Positions 50,887 to 58,732 of a stretch of DNA of 64,000 nt are shown here, one piece after another. A program made the position numbers and the translations under genes. The stretch comes from Streptomyces sp. SKN60 (lineage in GTDB: Bacteria > Actinomycetota > Actinomycetes > Streptomycetales > Streptomycetaceae). The notes below the pieces were generated by a model that saw only the letters and a program-made list of their open reading frames with translations, was not told the DNA's origin and did no database searches. The DNA is taken from the NCBI RefSeq assembly GCF_026236535.1, contig NZ_JAHTMW010000021.1, positions 1 to 64,000 on the forward strand, read 5' to 3'. How positions within the stretch are numbered: position 1 is the stretch's first letter; the number at the start of each line of letters is the position of its first letter.

Positions 50887-51303
50887 TCAGGACCAGCCGT
50901 AACGCTCCACGAGCCGGGCCACCACCCGGTCGAACCGCGCCCGGTCGAGCGCGCACGCCTCCCGCCGCATCCCCGACTCGCGCACCCGCAGCACCCGGTC
51001 CAGGTCCACCCAGGACTCCCGCCGCTCCGCGTCCCACGGCCCCGAACCGATCGCCACCCACTCGCGGTCGTGGTCGTGCCGCTTGCTCGACAGCTGTACG
51101 GCGAGCAGCGTGCCCTCCGGCTCCCGCGCCACCACGAGCACCGGCCGGTCCTTGCCCCGCCCGTCGTTCTCCTCGAAGGGCACCCAGGTCCACACGATCT
51201 CCCCGGGGTCGGGATCCCCGTCGGGGTCCGGCGCGTAGGAGGTGCGGACCGGGCCGATCGCCCGCGGATCGGCCTCGCTGGTGGAGTTCATCGGCAGCGT
51301 CAT
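50887..51303 (-). CDS. PemK/MazF-like protein
   Basis: A 138-aa protein. After about 33 leader residues the PemK-type barrel begins: GEIVWTWVPFEENDGRGKDR, PVLVVAREPEGTLLAVQLSS, KRHDHDREWVAIGSG and SWVDLDRVLRVRESGMRREA. In MazF/PemK the early RPVLVV strand and a Ser/Thr in the next strand form the RNase site. No antitoxin gene lies next to it, so it may be a lone, domesticated member. ATG 51303 follows a leaderless-type TACGGT box. It converges with the PARG gene. Confidence 0.85.
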   Translation of the reverse strand: MTLPMNSTSEADPRAIGPVRTSYAPDPDGDPDPGEIVWTWVPFEENDGRGKDRPVLVVAREPEGTLLAVQLSSKRHDHDREWVAIGSGPWDAERRESWVDLDRVLRVRESGMRREACALDRARFDRVVARLVERYGWS

Positions 51304-51309
51304 CCGGGC

Positions 51310-51315
51310 ACCGTA
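51310..51315 (-). promoter_or_regulatory. -10 box TACGGT, leaderless promoter
   Basis: On the minus strand TACGGT ends 6 nt before ATG 51303 of the PemK-like gene. Confidence 0.5.
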
Positions 51316-51424
51316 GCGTCTGGCCGCTCCGACACGCCCGGCCTGACATGAGGCTCCTGACATGCGGCTTTCGTACCCGCGTGCGAGCCTGGGAGGAAGT
51401 TCCCCGACCACGGGAGGCACGATC

Positions 51425-51595
51425 GTGGGCAAGAAACAGACCCGGGTCAACAAGGGCGCCCGAACGGGCGGCCACGAACACCGGACGCCGCCGGCCGAGA
51501 CCAGGTCGAGCACGCAGTCGGCCATGCCCGAGGCACCCCGGCCGGCCATCGACGTCCCGTCGCACCGCAAGGAACGCAAGTTCGGGCACAACTGA
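51425..51595 (+). CDS. Small basic hypothetical protein
   Basis: A 56-aa frame from GTG 51425 with GGGAGG 7 nt upstream. The product, VGKKQTRVNKGARTGGHEHR to a basic end RKERKFGHN, is hydrophilic and Lys/Arg-rich with no signal, Cys or membrane segment. The strong ribosome site and isolated position support expression. A small nucleic-acid-associated protein is possible, but no motif proves it. Confidence 0.65.
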   Translation: MGKKQTRVNKGARTGGHEHRTPPAETRSSTQSAMPEAPRPAIDVPSHRKERKFGHN

Positions 51596-51666
51596 CAGGC
51601 GGGTGACCGCCGTCGGGACGGTGCGTGGATGATGTACCTCCATTCACGCTCGTCCCTGGGGGGAAC

Positions 51667-52050
51667 ATGCGCCGCAGCGCCTTCGGAGCCGTCCTCGTCC
51701 TGACCGCCTTCGCACTCGGCGGACTCACCGCCTGCAGCTCGACGGACCCCGGCCCGGACGCGGGCCCGGGCGGCGCGGCCGCACCCACCAAGTCCACCCC
51801 CACCGCGCCGGTGCGGGTCGAGGACGGCTTCATGCCTGACCTGGTCGGCGGCTCCGTCATGAGCGCCTACGGGCAGCTGTCCGGGTCGATGCGCTTCGAG
51901 GACGTCTCGGGGCAGGGCCGCATCGTTCCCACCGACAGCGGCGCCGCCGAGGAGTGGAAGGTCTGCACCCAGACCCCGGCGGCCGGCGCCGCCATCAGCG
52001 CCGGACAGGAGATGGTCATCGGCGCGGTGAAGAAGGCGGAGGACTGCTGA
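51667..52050 (+). CDS. PASTA-like lipoprotein
   Basis: A 127-aa exported protein. The signal peptide AFGAVLVLTAFALGGLTAC ends in the lipobox LTAC. After a Pro/Thr spacer, VEDGFMPDLVGGSVMSAYGQ and the end ICTQTPAAG-like stretch (VCTQTPAAGAAISAGQEMVI) follow the PASTA pattern (MPDLVG early, a C/Q-x-P-x-AG late, then a hydrophobic strand). Two Cys (VCTQ and the C-terminal DC) could pair. GGGGGG upstream supports ATG 51667. It may bind muropeptide or beta-lactam-like ligands; kinase domains are absent. Confidence 0.8.
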   Translation: MRRSAFGAVLVLTAFALGGLTACSSTDPGPDAGPGGAAAPTKSTPTAPVRVEDGFMPDLVGGSVMSAYGQLSGSMRFEDVSGQGRIVPTDSGAAEEWKVCTQTPAAGAAISAGQEMVIGAVKKAEDC

Positions 52051-52076
52051 CGGCAGGGGACTGCCGACGGCACAGA

Positions 52077-52108
52077 GTGCGGGTGTCCGGCCGGCCGGAC
52101 ACCCGCAC
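52077..52108. terminator. Bidirectional palindromic terminator
   Basis: A 32-bp perfect palindrome with arms GTGCGGGTGTCCGG and CCGGACACCCGCAC around a CCGG centre, between the convergent PASTA-like and flotillin genes. Confidence 0.85.
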
Positions 52109-52127
52109 CCTTCCTGTGCTGCGCCCG

Positions 52128-53546
52128 CTACGAGTCGTCGCCGACCGTGATCTCCTCCGTCCGCGGCGCGGGCAGCGCCTCCGCCGGCGGTGCGGCGGGT
52201 GCGGCCGGCGCCGCACCGTTCGGGCTCATGTTGGAGAGCAGCTGACGGGCCAGGCCCAGACCCGTCCCGCCCATGGTGAGCGCCTTGGCGAACATCTCCG
52301 CCATCCCGTCCGCGCCGTTGAGCAGCACCATCTGGTCGACGTTGCCGAACGCCGAGGCACCCGCCTCCACGATCTCCGGCCACTTCTCGGCCAGTTGCTG
52401 GGCGACCACGGCCTCCTGGTTCTCCGCGAGCGCCGCCGCCCGGGCCTTGATCGCCTCGGCCTCGGCCAGACCCTTCGCCCGGGTCGCCTCGGCCACCGCG
52501 AGACCCTTGGCCTGGGCCGCGGCGGCCTCCGCCTCACCGGTCACCCGGGTCGCCGTCGCCGTCGCCGCGCTCGCCAGTTCGGTCTTGCGGGCCTCCGCCT
52601 CGGCGGCCAGGATCCGGGCGTCGCGCTCGGCCGCCGCCAGCGTCCGCTTCTCGTACGCGAGGGCGTCGGCCGGCTTGCGGACCTCCGCCTGGAGCTGCTG
52701 CTCCTTCCTGTTGGCCTCCAGCTCGGCGACCCGGGTCTCCTGGACCACGACCTCCTGGCGCGCGGCCGCGTCCGCCAGCGGGCCGGCCTGGCGGGCCTTC
52801 GCGCCCGCCTGGTCCCGCTCGGCCTGGTAGCCGGCCTGCAGGATCTCGCTGTCCCTGGTGGCCTCCGACATGCGCGCGGCGGCCTGCTGCTCCGCCTCCG
52901 TCGCCCGCCGGTTGGCCTCCGCCTGCGCGATGCGCGCGTCGCGCTGCACGGCGGCCGCGTGCGGCGCGGCCAGGTTCTTGATGTAACCCGTCGGGTCCTC
53001 GATCTCGTGGATCTGCAGCGAGTCCACGATCAGACCCAGCTTCTCCATCTCCGTGCCACAGGCCGAACGCGCCTGCCCGGTCAGCTTCTCCCGGTCACGG
53101 ATCATGTCCTCCACCGTCAACCCGCCCACGATGGCGCGGAGATGACCGGCGAAGACGATGTGCACCCGCTCCGACATCAGCTTCTGCTGGTCGAGGAAAC
53201 GGCGGGCGGCGTTGGCGATCGACACGAAGTCGTCGCCCACCTTGAAGATGACCACGCCGCGCACCTTCAGCGGAATGCCCTGGTGCGTGACGCACTCCAC
53301 CGACAACTGCGTCTCGTTGAGGTCGAGCGACAGCTTCCGCACCGCCTGGACACCGGGCAGGACGAGCGTGCCCCGGCCGGTGACGATCCGGAAGCCCATG
53401 CCCTCGCCGAAGCCTTCGTTCTTGTGGTTCGAACCCGAGATGATGAGCGCCTCGTTCGGCTCGGCGACGCGCCACATCATTTTGAACAGAGCGATCAGAA
53501 CGGCCAGGGCGCCGACGACGCCACCCGCCAGGATCCCGAGGCTCAT
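52128..53546 (-). CDS. Flotillin-family (SPFH/band 7) protein
   Basis: A 472-aa membrane-associated scaffold. One N-terminal hydrophobic segment (LGILAGGVVGALAVLIALF) precedes the SPFH domain (about 27-190; RVAEPNEALIISGS, TGRGTLVLPGVQAVRKLSLD, VTHQGIPLKVRGVVIFKVGD). A long Ala/Glu/Arg coiled coil (about 190-400) with the repeated EAE/AEA units of flotillins follows (RIAQAEANRRATEAEQQAAA). It should organise lipid microdomains. An NfeD-like gene lies upstream on the same strand, the usual bacterial partner. A hairpin overlaps its ribosome-site region. Confidence 0.94.
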   Translation of the reverse strand: MSLGILAGGVVGALAVLIALFKMMWRVAEPNEALIISGSNHKNEGFGEGMGFRIVTGRGTLVLPGVQAVRKLSLDLNETQLSVECVTHQGIPLKVRGVVIFKVGDDFVSIANAARRFLDQQKLMSERVHIVFAGHLRAIVGGLTVEDMIRDREKLTGQARSACGTEMEKLGLIVDSLQIHEIEDPTGYIKNLAAPHAAAVQRDARIAQAEANRRATEAEQQAAARMSEATRDSEILQAGYQAERDQAGAKARQAGPLADAAARQEVVVQETRVAELEANRKEQQLQAEVRKPADALAYEKRTLAAAERDARILAAEAEARKTELASAATATATRVTGEAEAAAAQAKGLAVAEATRAKGLAEAEAIKARAAALAENQEAVVAQQLAEKWPEIVEAGASAFGNVDQMVLLNGADGMAEMFAKALTMGGTGLGLARQLLSNMSPNGAAPAAPAAPPAEALPAPRTEEITVGDDS

Positions 53547-53557
53547 TGGACAGGTCC

Positions 53558-53591
53558 CCCTTCACCGGAGCCGTGCGGTTCCGGTGAAGGG
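53558..53591 (-). promoter_or_regulatory. Stem-loop abutting the flotillin ribosome site
   Basis: Perfect 12-bp arms CCCTTCACCGGA and TCCGGTGAAGGG with a 10-nt loop. In the minus-strand RNA its 3' arm runs directly into the GGGGGA element 8 nt before ATG 53546, so folding could hide the ribosome site or end upstream transcripts. Confidence 0.55.
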
Positions 53592-53628
53592 AGTGTGCGC
53601 CCGGTGCGCCCTGCGCTCAATGGATCGG

Positions 53629-53850
53629 TCAACTGTCGTACGCGGCTGTGACATACACGGTGCGCGGAGGGAGATGTTCCATGACCATCACGACCGTGCC
53701 GGGCTCGATCCGCTCCTTCCCCGTGGCGGGGTAGGCGAGGAAGTGCTCGGCGCCGCCCCGGATGCGGACGATCACCTCACCGACGAGGCCGGGTCCGACC
53801 GTGCCGGTCACACGGCCGAGCAGGCCCACCATCGAAGCGTCGTCGTCCAT
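53629..53850 (-). CDS. NfeD-like OB-fold protein
   Basis: A 73-aa protein resembling the C-terminal OB domain of NfeD: VGLLGRVTGTVGPGLVGEVI, VRIRGGAEHFLAYPATGKER, IEPGTVVMVMEHLPPRTVYV. It has no membrane helix. NfeD/flotillin pairs are common in bacteria, and the flotillin gene begins 82 nt downstream. The ATG 53850 follows a TACCGT box by 6 nt (leaderless). An in-frame GTG at 53871 would add seven residues but would overlap that box. Confidence 0.8.
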   Translation of the reverse strand: MDDDASMVGLLGRVTGTVGPGLVGEVIVRIRGGAEHFLAYPATGKERIEPGTVVMVMEHLPPRTVYVTAAYDS

Positions 53851-53856
53851 GACCGA

Positions 53857-53862
53857 ACGGTA
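53857..53862 (-). promoter_or_regulatory. -10 box TACCGT, leaderless promoter
   Basis: On the minus strand TACCGT ends 6 nt before ATG 53850 of the NfeD-like gene. Confidence 0.45.
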
Positions 53863-53896
53863 CGTCAGCACCTGGCCTCGGCGGTACGGGAGCGGG

Positions 53897-55135
53897 TCAG
53901 CGCACCGAACGGATCGGGCGCACCGCGAGCGCGCCGAGCACCGAGAGCACGGCCGCCACCACGAACAGCGCCGTGTAGCCGCCGCCGCTGAGCGAGACGA
54001 TCAGCGAGGCCACGAACGGGGCCACGATCTGCGGACCGGCGTTGGCGATGTTGAGCACACCCATGTCACGGGCCGCGTCCTCCGCCTTCGGCAGCACCAT
54101 CGTCACCAGCGCCGTGTCCACCGCCATGTAGCAACCGAAACCGAGGCCGTTGACGACGGAGAAGGCCAGCATCGCGGTCCAGCTCGACGAGACCGCCGGT
54201 ATCAGCAGCGCCACGGCGGCGAGCGCGGCGGAGGCGCCGACGAACAGCTTGCGCCGGTCGTAACGGTCCGAGAGCCAGCCGCCGAGCACCGTCGAGACCA
54301 CCATCGCCACCGAGTTGAGCGGCATCAGCACGGCCACCGCCTCCTCGGGCGTGAGACCGGCCGGCAGCACGGTGTGGTCCTTCAGGATGTACAGCTGGAA
54401 TCCGGCCACCGCGAAGTAGCCGAGGATGAGCAGTGCCCGCCCGATGAACGCCCAGCGGAAGTCATGATTCTTCAACGCGCTGCCGAACGCGCCCAGTTGG
54501 GCCCGGACCGGCATCGGCGCCTTCGGTGGCATGCGCTCCTCGCGGGCGCAGACGGTGAAGAGCACGGCGGTGGCGGCGACGATCGCGCCGAAGACCAGAT
54601 AGCCGGTGCGGTAGTGGTCCGAGAACGCGGCGCCGACCAGGGCGCCGATCGTGGAGCCGACCGGCAGTCCCAGGCCCACGGCGGCCGAGGCCTTGCCGCG
54701 CGCGGCGAGCGGCACCCGGTCGGGCACCACGGAGGTGAGGGCGGCCTGGTAGACGTTCATCACGGCCTGGCCGAGACACCAGGCGATCATCACCAGCAGG
54801 ATCGTGTTCACACTGCCGAGCAGCAGCATCACGGGCACGGCGAGCAGCCCGCCCGTGAGGATCCACGGATTGCGCCGCCCGGAGCGGTCGGAGAGCGCGC
54901 CGGCCACCGGATTGAAGATCGTCGCGAAGATAGCCGAGACGCCGGAGACCAGGCCGAAGTCGGCCACCTTGTTCGCCGGATCGATCTGCTCGATCTGCAG
55001 CGCGAGGAGCAGCCCGGGGACGCCGATGTACAGCGCGTACATCGCGGTGTTCCCGGCGAGCAGCAGGGGCAGCAGGCCGCGCGTGGTGCGGGGTGGGGCG
55101 GATGCGGTGGATGTGGCGGGGGAGGAAAGGGCCAC
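53897..55135 (-). CDS. MFS transporter, probable sugar permease
   Basis: A 412-aa, 12-helix transporter. Helix 2-3 loop motif A is visible as GALSDRSGRRNPWI, its second copy as GGWLSDRYDRRKLFVG; other helices include LLPLLLAGNTAMYALYIGVP, ILTGGLLAVPVMLLLGSVNT and NLGLG-like GFGCYMAVDTALVTMVLPKA. The DR-x-GRR motif and adjacent LacI regulator resemble sugar/glycoside transporters. GTG 55135 is chosen because GGAGG lies 5 nt upstream. It diverges from the LacI gene with a TGACACGTGTCA palindrome between. Confidence 0.92.
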   Translation of the reverse strand: MALSSPATSTASAPPRTTRGLLPLLLAGNTAMYALYIGVPGLLLALQIEQIDPANKVADFGLVSGVSAIFATIFNPVAGALSDRSGRRNPWILTGGLLAVPVMLLLGSVNTILLVMIAWCLGQAVMNVYQAALTSVVPDRVPLAARGKASAAVGLGLPVGSTIGALVGAAFSDHYRTGYLVFGAIVAATAVLFTVCAREERMPPKAPMPVRAQLGAFGSALKNHDFRWAFIGRALLILGYFAVAGFQLYILKDHTVLPAGLTPEEAVAVLMPLNSVAMVVSTVLGGWLSDRYDRRKLFVGASAALAAVALLIPAVSSSWTAMLAFSVVNGLGFGCYMAVDTALVTMVLPKAEDAARDMGVLNIANAGPQIVAPFVASLIVSLSGGGYTALFVVAAVLSVLGALAVRPIRSVR

Positions 55136-55177
55136 GGTGCCCTCCGGGAGTGATGGGGGTGGTGGTGACGAGAGTGG

Positions 55178-55189
55178 TGACACGTGTCA
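55178..55189. promoter_or_regulatory. LacI-type operator TGACACGTGTCA
   Basis: A 12-bp perfect palindrome between the divergent MFS (start 55135) and LacI (start 55275) genes, flanked by GTG-rich sequence. Probable binding site of the LacI protein. Confidence 0.65.
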
Positions 55190-55274
55190 GTGGCTCGTGT
55201 AAACCTTGTGTAGCACTCGAATCCGGCCATCCGCCAGACCCTGCGCCGGATCGTTCTGGAAAGATGCCGGATCG

Positions 55275-56345
55275 ATGAGCCAGTCACCCAAGCAGCACTC
55301 CGCCGGGCAGCAGTCCGCCGGGCAGCAGTCCGCGGGGCAGTCGTCTGCCGGACGCTCCGTCCCCACCAGCGCCGACGTGGCACGGCTCGCGGGGGTCTCC
55401 CGGGCCACCGTGAGCTATGTCCTGAACAACACCGCGGCCGTACGGATCAGCGAGCCCACCCGCCGCCGGGTCCGCGAGGCCGCCGAGGAACTGGGCTACG
55501 TCCCGCACGCCGCCGCCCGCAGCCTGCGCGCCGGCCACAGCCGGATGGTGCTCATGCCCACCGCGCACGTGCCGGTCGGCCCGCTCTACAGCCGCTTCTT
55601 CAACGAACTCCAGTGGGCCCTGCGGAACCTCGACTACACCGTCGTGCAATACGGCAGCGTCGGCCTCGACGGGGACGAGGCGGCCCGCGCCTGGGCCGAG
55701 CTGCGGCCGGTCGCGGTGGTCTCGCTCGGCCCCGTCGAACTGACCGCGTCCGGCGTCGACCTGCTCAAACGGGCCGGTGCCCGCGCCGTGATCACGGTCG
55801 GCCCGCAGCGGGTCGAGGGCACCCACTCCGTCGTCATGGACCTTACCCGGGTCGGCCGGGACGCCGGCGCCCACCTGGTCGCCCGCGGCTGCCGCGCCAT
55901 CGGCGTGGTGATGCCCGAGGAGCCGGGCCTGGAGATGTTCTCCGTACCGCGCCTGGAGGGCGTGCGGGCCGCCGCGGCCGAGGCCGGGGCCACCGTCGTA
56001 CCCCTCCCGCTGGCGTACGAGGAGGAGCCGGCGGCGGCGCTCGCCGCACGGTGGCGCGAACTCGGCCTCGACGGCGTGTTCGCCTACAACGACGAGTACG
56101 CCATGCTCCTCATGCGCGCCCTGCAGGACGCCGGGATCGCGGTCCCGGACGAGACCGCCGTCGTCGGCTCGGACGACCTGGTGCTCGGCCGGCTGCTCCG
56201 CCCCCGGCTCAGCACGGTGCACATCGACATGATCGGCGGCCAGGCGCTCGCCGAGCTCGTGGACCGCGCGGTGCGCGAGCCGGGGACGCGGCCGGAGCGG
56301 CACGAGCTCCTCGATGCGCGGATGGTCGTGCGCGAGTCCAGCTGA
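55275..56345 (+). CDS. LacI-family transcriptional regulator
   Basis: A 356-aa repressor. The N-terminus carries three SAGQQ-type repeats (about 10-30), encoded by a 15-bp tandem repeat. The HTH follows: TSADVARLAGVSRATVSYVL, NNTAAVRISEPTRRRVREAA, ELGYVPHAAARSLRAGHS. The effector domain has GPLYSRFFNELQWALRNLDY, VFAYNDEYAMLLMRALQDAG and VPDETAVVGSDDLVLGRLLR. It likely represses the MFS gene and itself; the inducing sugar is unknown. No catabolic enzyme genes adjoin. Confidence 0.93.
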   Translation: MSQSPKQHSAGQQSAGQQSAGQSSAGRSVPTSADVARLAGVSRATVSYVLNNTAAVRISEPTRRRVREAAEELGYVPHAAARSLRAGHSRMVLMPTAHVPVGPLYSRFFNELQWALRNLDYTVVQYGSVGLDGDEAARAWAELRPVAVVSLGPVELTASGVDLLKRAGARAVITVGPQRVEGTHSVVMDLTRVGRDAGAHLVARGCRAIGVVMPEEPGLEMFSVPRLEGVRAAAAEAGATVVPLPLAYEEEPAAALAARWRELGLDGVFAYNDEYAMLLMRALQDAGIAVPDETAVVGSDDLVLGRLLRPRLSTVHIDMIGGQALAELVDRAVREPGTRPERHELLDARMVVRESS

Positions 56346-56449
56346 CGGTCCGCGCCGCGAGGCCCGCGTCGGGCGGCCCGCGTCGGCAGGCCTGCTGGGC
56401 GGCCTCGGCAGGCGGGCCCGGTCGGGCGGCGGGGCGCGGTCGGGCGGCT

Positions 56450-56455
56450 TAGCGT
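56450..56455 (+). promoter_or_regulatory. -10 box TAGCGT, leaderless promoter
   Basis: TAGCGT ends 6 nt before ATG 56462 of the small hypothetical gene. Confidence 0.55.
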
Positions 56456-56461
56456 CGGTCC

Positions 56462-56755
56462 ATGAGCACACATCCGAAGCGTTTCGAGATCCTGCTGGTC
56501 CCGGCGCACGTGCAGAACCGGGGCACCGCGTCCGTGGAGGACAGCGCCGTCCGCTCGGCGGTGGTCGAGGCGACCGGCCGCACCGGCGAGACCGGATACC
56601 CGATCTACGAGGGCCACGGCCTGGTGGCCGACATCGACCCCGAGACGCGGACCGTGGAGGCGCTGCTCGTCGACGGCCGCGAGCTGGACTACGGCCTGAC
56701 GGCGCTGATCAGAGGACCGGAAACCGGCCGGCGTTCGGCCGGGGGTGAGAGCTGA
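56462..56755 (+). CDS. Hypothetical protein, 97 aa
   Basis: I do not recognise this family. The protein is acidic and soluble: KRFEILLVPAHVQNRGTASV, VVEATGRTGETGYPIYEGHG, LVADIDPETRTVEALLVDGR, ELDYGLTALI. The strand-turn pattern suggests a small beta-rich domain. ATG 56462 follows a leaderless TAGCGT box, and G/C third positions are strong, so expression is likely. It lies between the LacI gene and the thiolase gene, all on the same strand. Confidence 0.75.
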   Translation: MSTHPKRFEILLVPAHVQNRGTASVEDSAVRSAVVEATGRTGETGYPIYEGHGLVADIDPETRTVEALLVDGRELDYGLTALIRGPETGRRSAGGES

Positions 56756-56930
56756 CGGGCTGCCGAGGGGCCGCCCGGGAGGCGCAAGTGGGCGTTGACA
56801 GGAGGCGCGGGAGGGGCGGAGACTCGGGCGGGCGAGGGCGAAGAAGCCTTCACCAGGCGAACGAATTCCGTCATCGGTGTCCGTCCGCCCGTCCGCGCCG
56901 TTCCGACACAGGGCATGTGGGAGAGAACCG

Positions 56931-58118
56931 ATGAGCATCCGCGACGTCTACATCGTCGACGCCGTCCGCACTCCGATCGGCAAGTTCGGCGGTGCGCTCT
57001 CCTCCGTCCGCCCCGACGACCTCGCCGCCCACGTGGTGAAGTCCCTCGTCGCCCGCACCCCGGAGCTCGACCCGGCGCTGATCGACGACGTCTACTTCGG
57101 CGACGCCAACGGGGCCGGCGAGGACAACCGCGACGTGGCCCGGATGGCCGTACTCCTCGCCGGGCTGCCGACCTCCGTGCCCGGCGTCACCGTCAACCGG
57201 CTCTGCGGCTCCGGCCTGGAGGCCGTGATCCAGGCCGCCCGCGCCATCGCGCTCGGCGACGCCTCGGTGGCCCTCGCCGGCGGCGTCGAGTCGATGTCCC
57301 GCGCCCCCTGGGTGCTGCAGAAGCCCGAGCGGGCCTTCCCGGCCGGCCACCAGCAGCTCCACTCGACCACCCTCGGCTGGCGCATGACCAATCCGCGCAT
57401 GCCCGCCGAGTGGACCGTCGCCCTCGGCGAGGGCGCCGAACTCGTCGCCGACAAGCACGCCATCAGCCGCGAGGCCCAGGACGCCTTCGCCCTCGCCAGC
57501 CACCAGAAGGCCGCCGAGGCCTGGGCCAAGGGGCTGTACGACGGCGAGGTCGTGCCGTACGAAGGCGTGGACCTCGTACGGGACGAGTGCATCCGCGACA
57601 ACACCTCGCTGGAGGCGCTGGCGCGCCTGAAGCCCTCGTTCCGCCCTGACGGCGGCACGGTGACGCCCGGCAACGCCTCCCCGCTCAACGACGGTGCCGC
57701 CGCCCTGCTCCTCGTCGACGAGGCCGGCCTGCGTGAGACCGGCCGCGAACCGCTGGCCCGGATCCGCGCCTCCGCCGCCACCGGCATCGAGCCGCAGCTC
57801 TTCGGGCTCGGCCCGGTGGAGGCCGTGCGCCGGGCCCTGGAGAAGTCCGGCCGCGGCTTCGGCGACCTGACGACCTTCGAGCTGAACGAGGCCTTCGCCG
57901 CCCAGTCCCTGGGCTGCCTCGCCGAGTGGCCGGAACTCGACCCAGCCGTGGTCAACCCGCGCGGCGGCGCCATCGCGATGGGCCACCCGCTCGGCGCCTC
58001 GGGGGCCCGTCTCGCCGGCGCGGTCGCGCACCAGCTCGCGGCGGCCGGCTCCGGCACCGGCCTCGCGGCGCTCTGCATCGGCGTGGGCCAGGGCCTGGCG
58101 CTGGTCCTGGAGCGCTGA
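56931..58118 (+). CDS. Acetyl-CoA acetyltransferase (thiolase)
   Basis: A 395-aa thiolase. The N-terminus is VYIVDAVRTPIGKFGGALSS. The nucleophilic Cys is in VTVNRLCGSGLEAVIQAARA, the HP motif in GGAIAMGHPLGASGARLAGA and the second Cys in ALCIGVGQG; NEAFAAQSLGC is also canonical. It condenses or cleaves acetyl-CoA/acyl-CoA, perhaps in beta-oxidation or a beta-ketoadipyl route (PcaF-like sequence style). It lies alone with a strong downstream terminator, so the pathway cannot be told from context. Confidence 0.94.
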   Translation: MSIRDVYIVDAVRTPIGKFGGALSSVRPDDLAAHVVKSLVARTPELDPALIDDVYFGDANGAGEDNRDVARMAVLLAGLPTSVPGVTVNRLCGSGLEAVIQAARAIALGDASVALAGGVESMSRAPWVLQKPERAFPAGHQQLHSTTLGWRMTNPRMPAEWTVALGEGAELVADKHAISREAQDAFALASHQKAAEAWAKGLYDGEVVPYEGVDLVRDECIRDNTSLEALARLKPSFRPDGGTVTPGNASPLNDGAAALLLVDEAGLRETGREPLARIRASAATGIEPQLFGLGPVEAVRRALEKSGRGFGDLTTFELNEAFAAQSLGCLAEWPELDPAVVNPRGGAIAMGHPLGASGARLAGAVAHQLAAAGSGTGLAALCIGVGQGLALVLER

Positions 58119-58163
58119 CCGGACGTACGGCCAGCGCACGGCGTACGCACGGCATCCGCACGA

Positions 58164-58210
58164 CGTACGCGAGGGGCGGCCCCGGTCCACCGGGCCGCCC
58201 CTCGCGTACG
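58164..58210. terminator. Strong bidirectional hairpin terminator
   Basis: Perfect 19-bp arms (58164-58182 and 58192-58210) with a 9-nt loop, between the convergent thiolase and thioredoxin genes. It is the longest perfect stem in the window. Confidence 0.9.
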
Positions 58211-58235
58211 TACGACCGTGCCTGCTGCCTGCTGC

Positions 58236-58610
58236 CTACTGCTGGCCGCCGGCCTGCGCCTCGGCGATGGACTTGCGCACCTCGTCCATGTCCAGCTTGC
58301 GGGCCTGACCGATCACGTCCTCCAGGGCCGCCTCGGGCAGTGCGCCGGGCTGCGCGAACACCGCGACCTTGTCGCGGACGATCATCAGCGTCGGGATCGA
58401 GCGGATCTCGAACGCCGCCGCCAGCTCCTGCTGCGCCTCGGTGTCCACCTTGGCGAAGACCAGGTCGTCGTGGCGCTCCGAGGCCGCCTCGAAGACCGGG
58501 CCGAACTGACGGCAGGGACCGCACCAGGAAGCCCAGAAGTCGATCAGAACGAATTCGTTGTCGCTCACGATCTCGTCGAAGTTGTCCTTGGTGAGCTCTA
58601 CGGTGCTCAT
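58236..58610 (-). CDS. Thioredoxin
   Basis: A 124-aa thioredoxin-fold protein. The active site is DFWASWCGPCRQF (WCGPC); the cis-Pro is in IRSIPTLMIVRDKVAVFAQP. It starts MSTVELTKDNFDEIV. The C-terminus is about 15 residues longer than E. coli Trx (DMDEVRKSIAEAQAGGQQ). It diverges from the flavin disulfide-reductase gene, but thioredoxin reductase itself is not present. GGAAGG upstream supports ATG 58610. Confidence 0.95.
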   Translation of the reverse strand: MSTVELTKDNFDEIVSDNEFVLIDFWASWCGPCRQFGPVFEAASERHDDLVFAKVDTEAQQELAAAFEIRSIPTLMIVRDKVAVFAQPGALPEAALEDVIGQARKLDMDEVRKSIAEAQAGGQQ

Positions 58611-58732
58611 GCTGCCTGCCTTCCGTCTCCTGGCGGTTGCCTCACGGTCCCCTGGGGACTCGTCCCGCACAACGGCGTATCCGGCCGCGGTATTCCGCGC
58701 CGATCCGGGCCGCCGCCCGCAGACTGGTCTTC

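Noticed and set aside
50887..51595. Toxin-antitoxin pair formed by the PemK-like gene and the small basic gene at 51425
   Set aside because: The genes diverge, and the small protein lacks an antitoxin DNA-binding or neutralising pattern.
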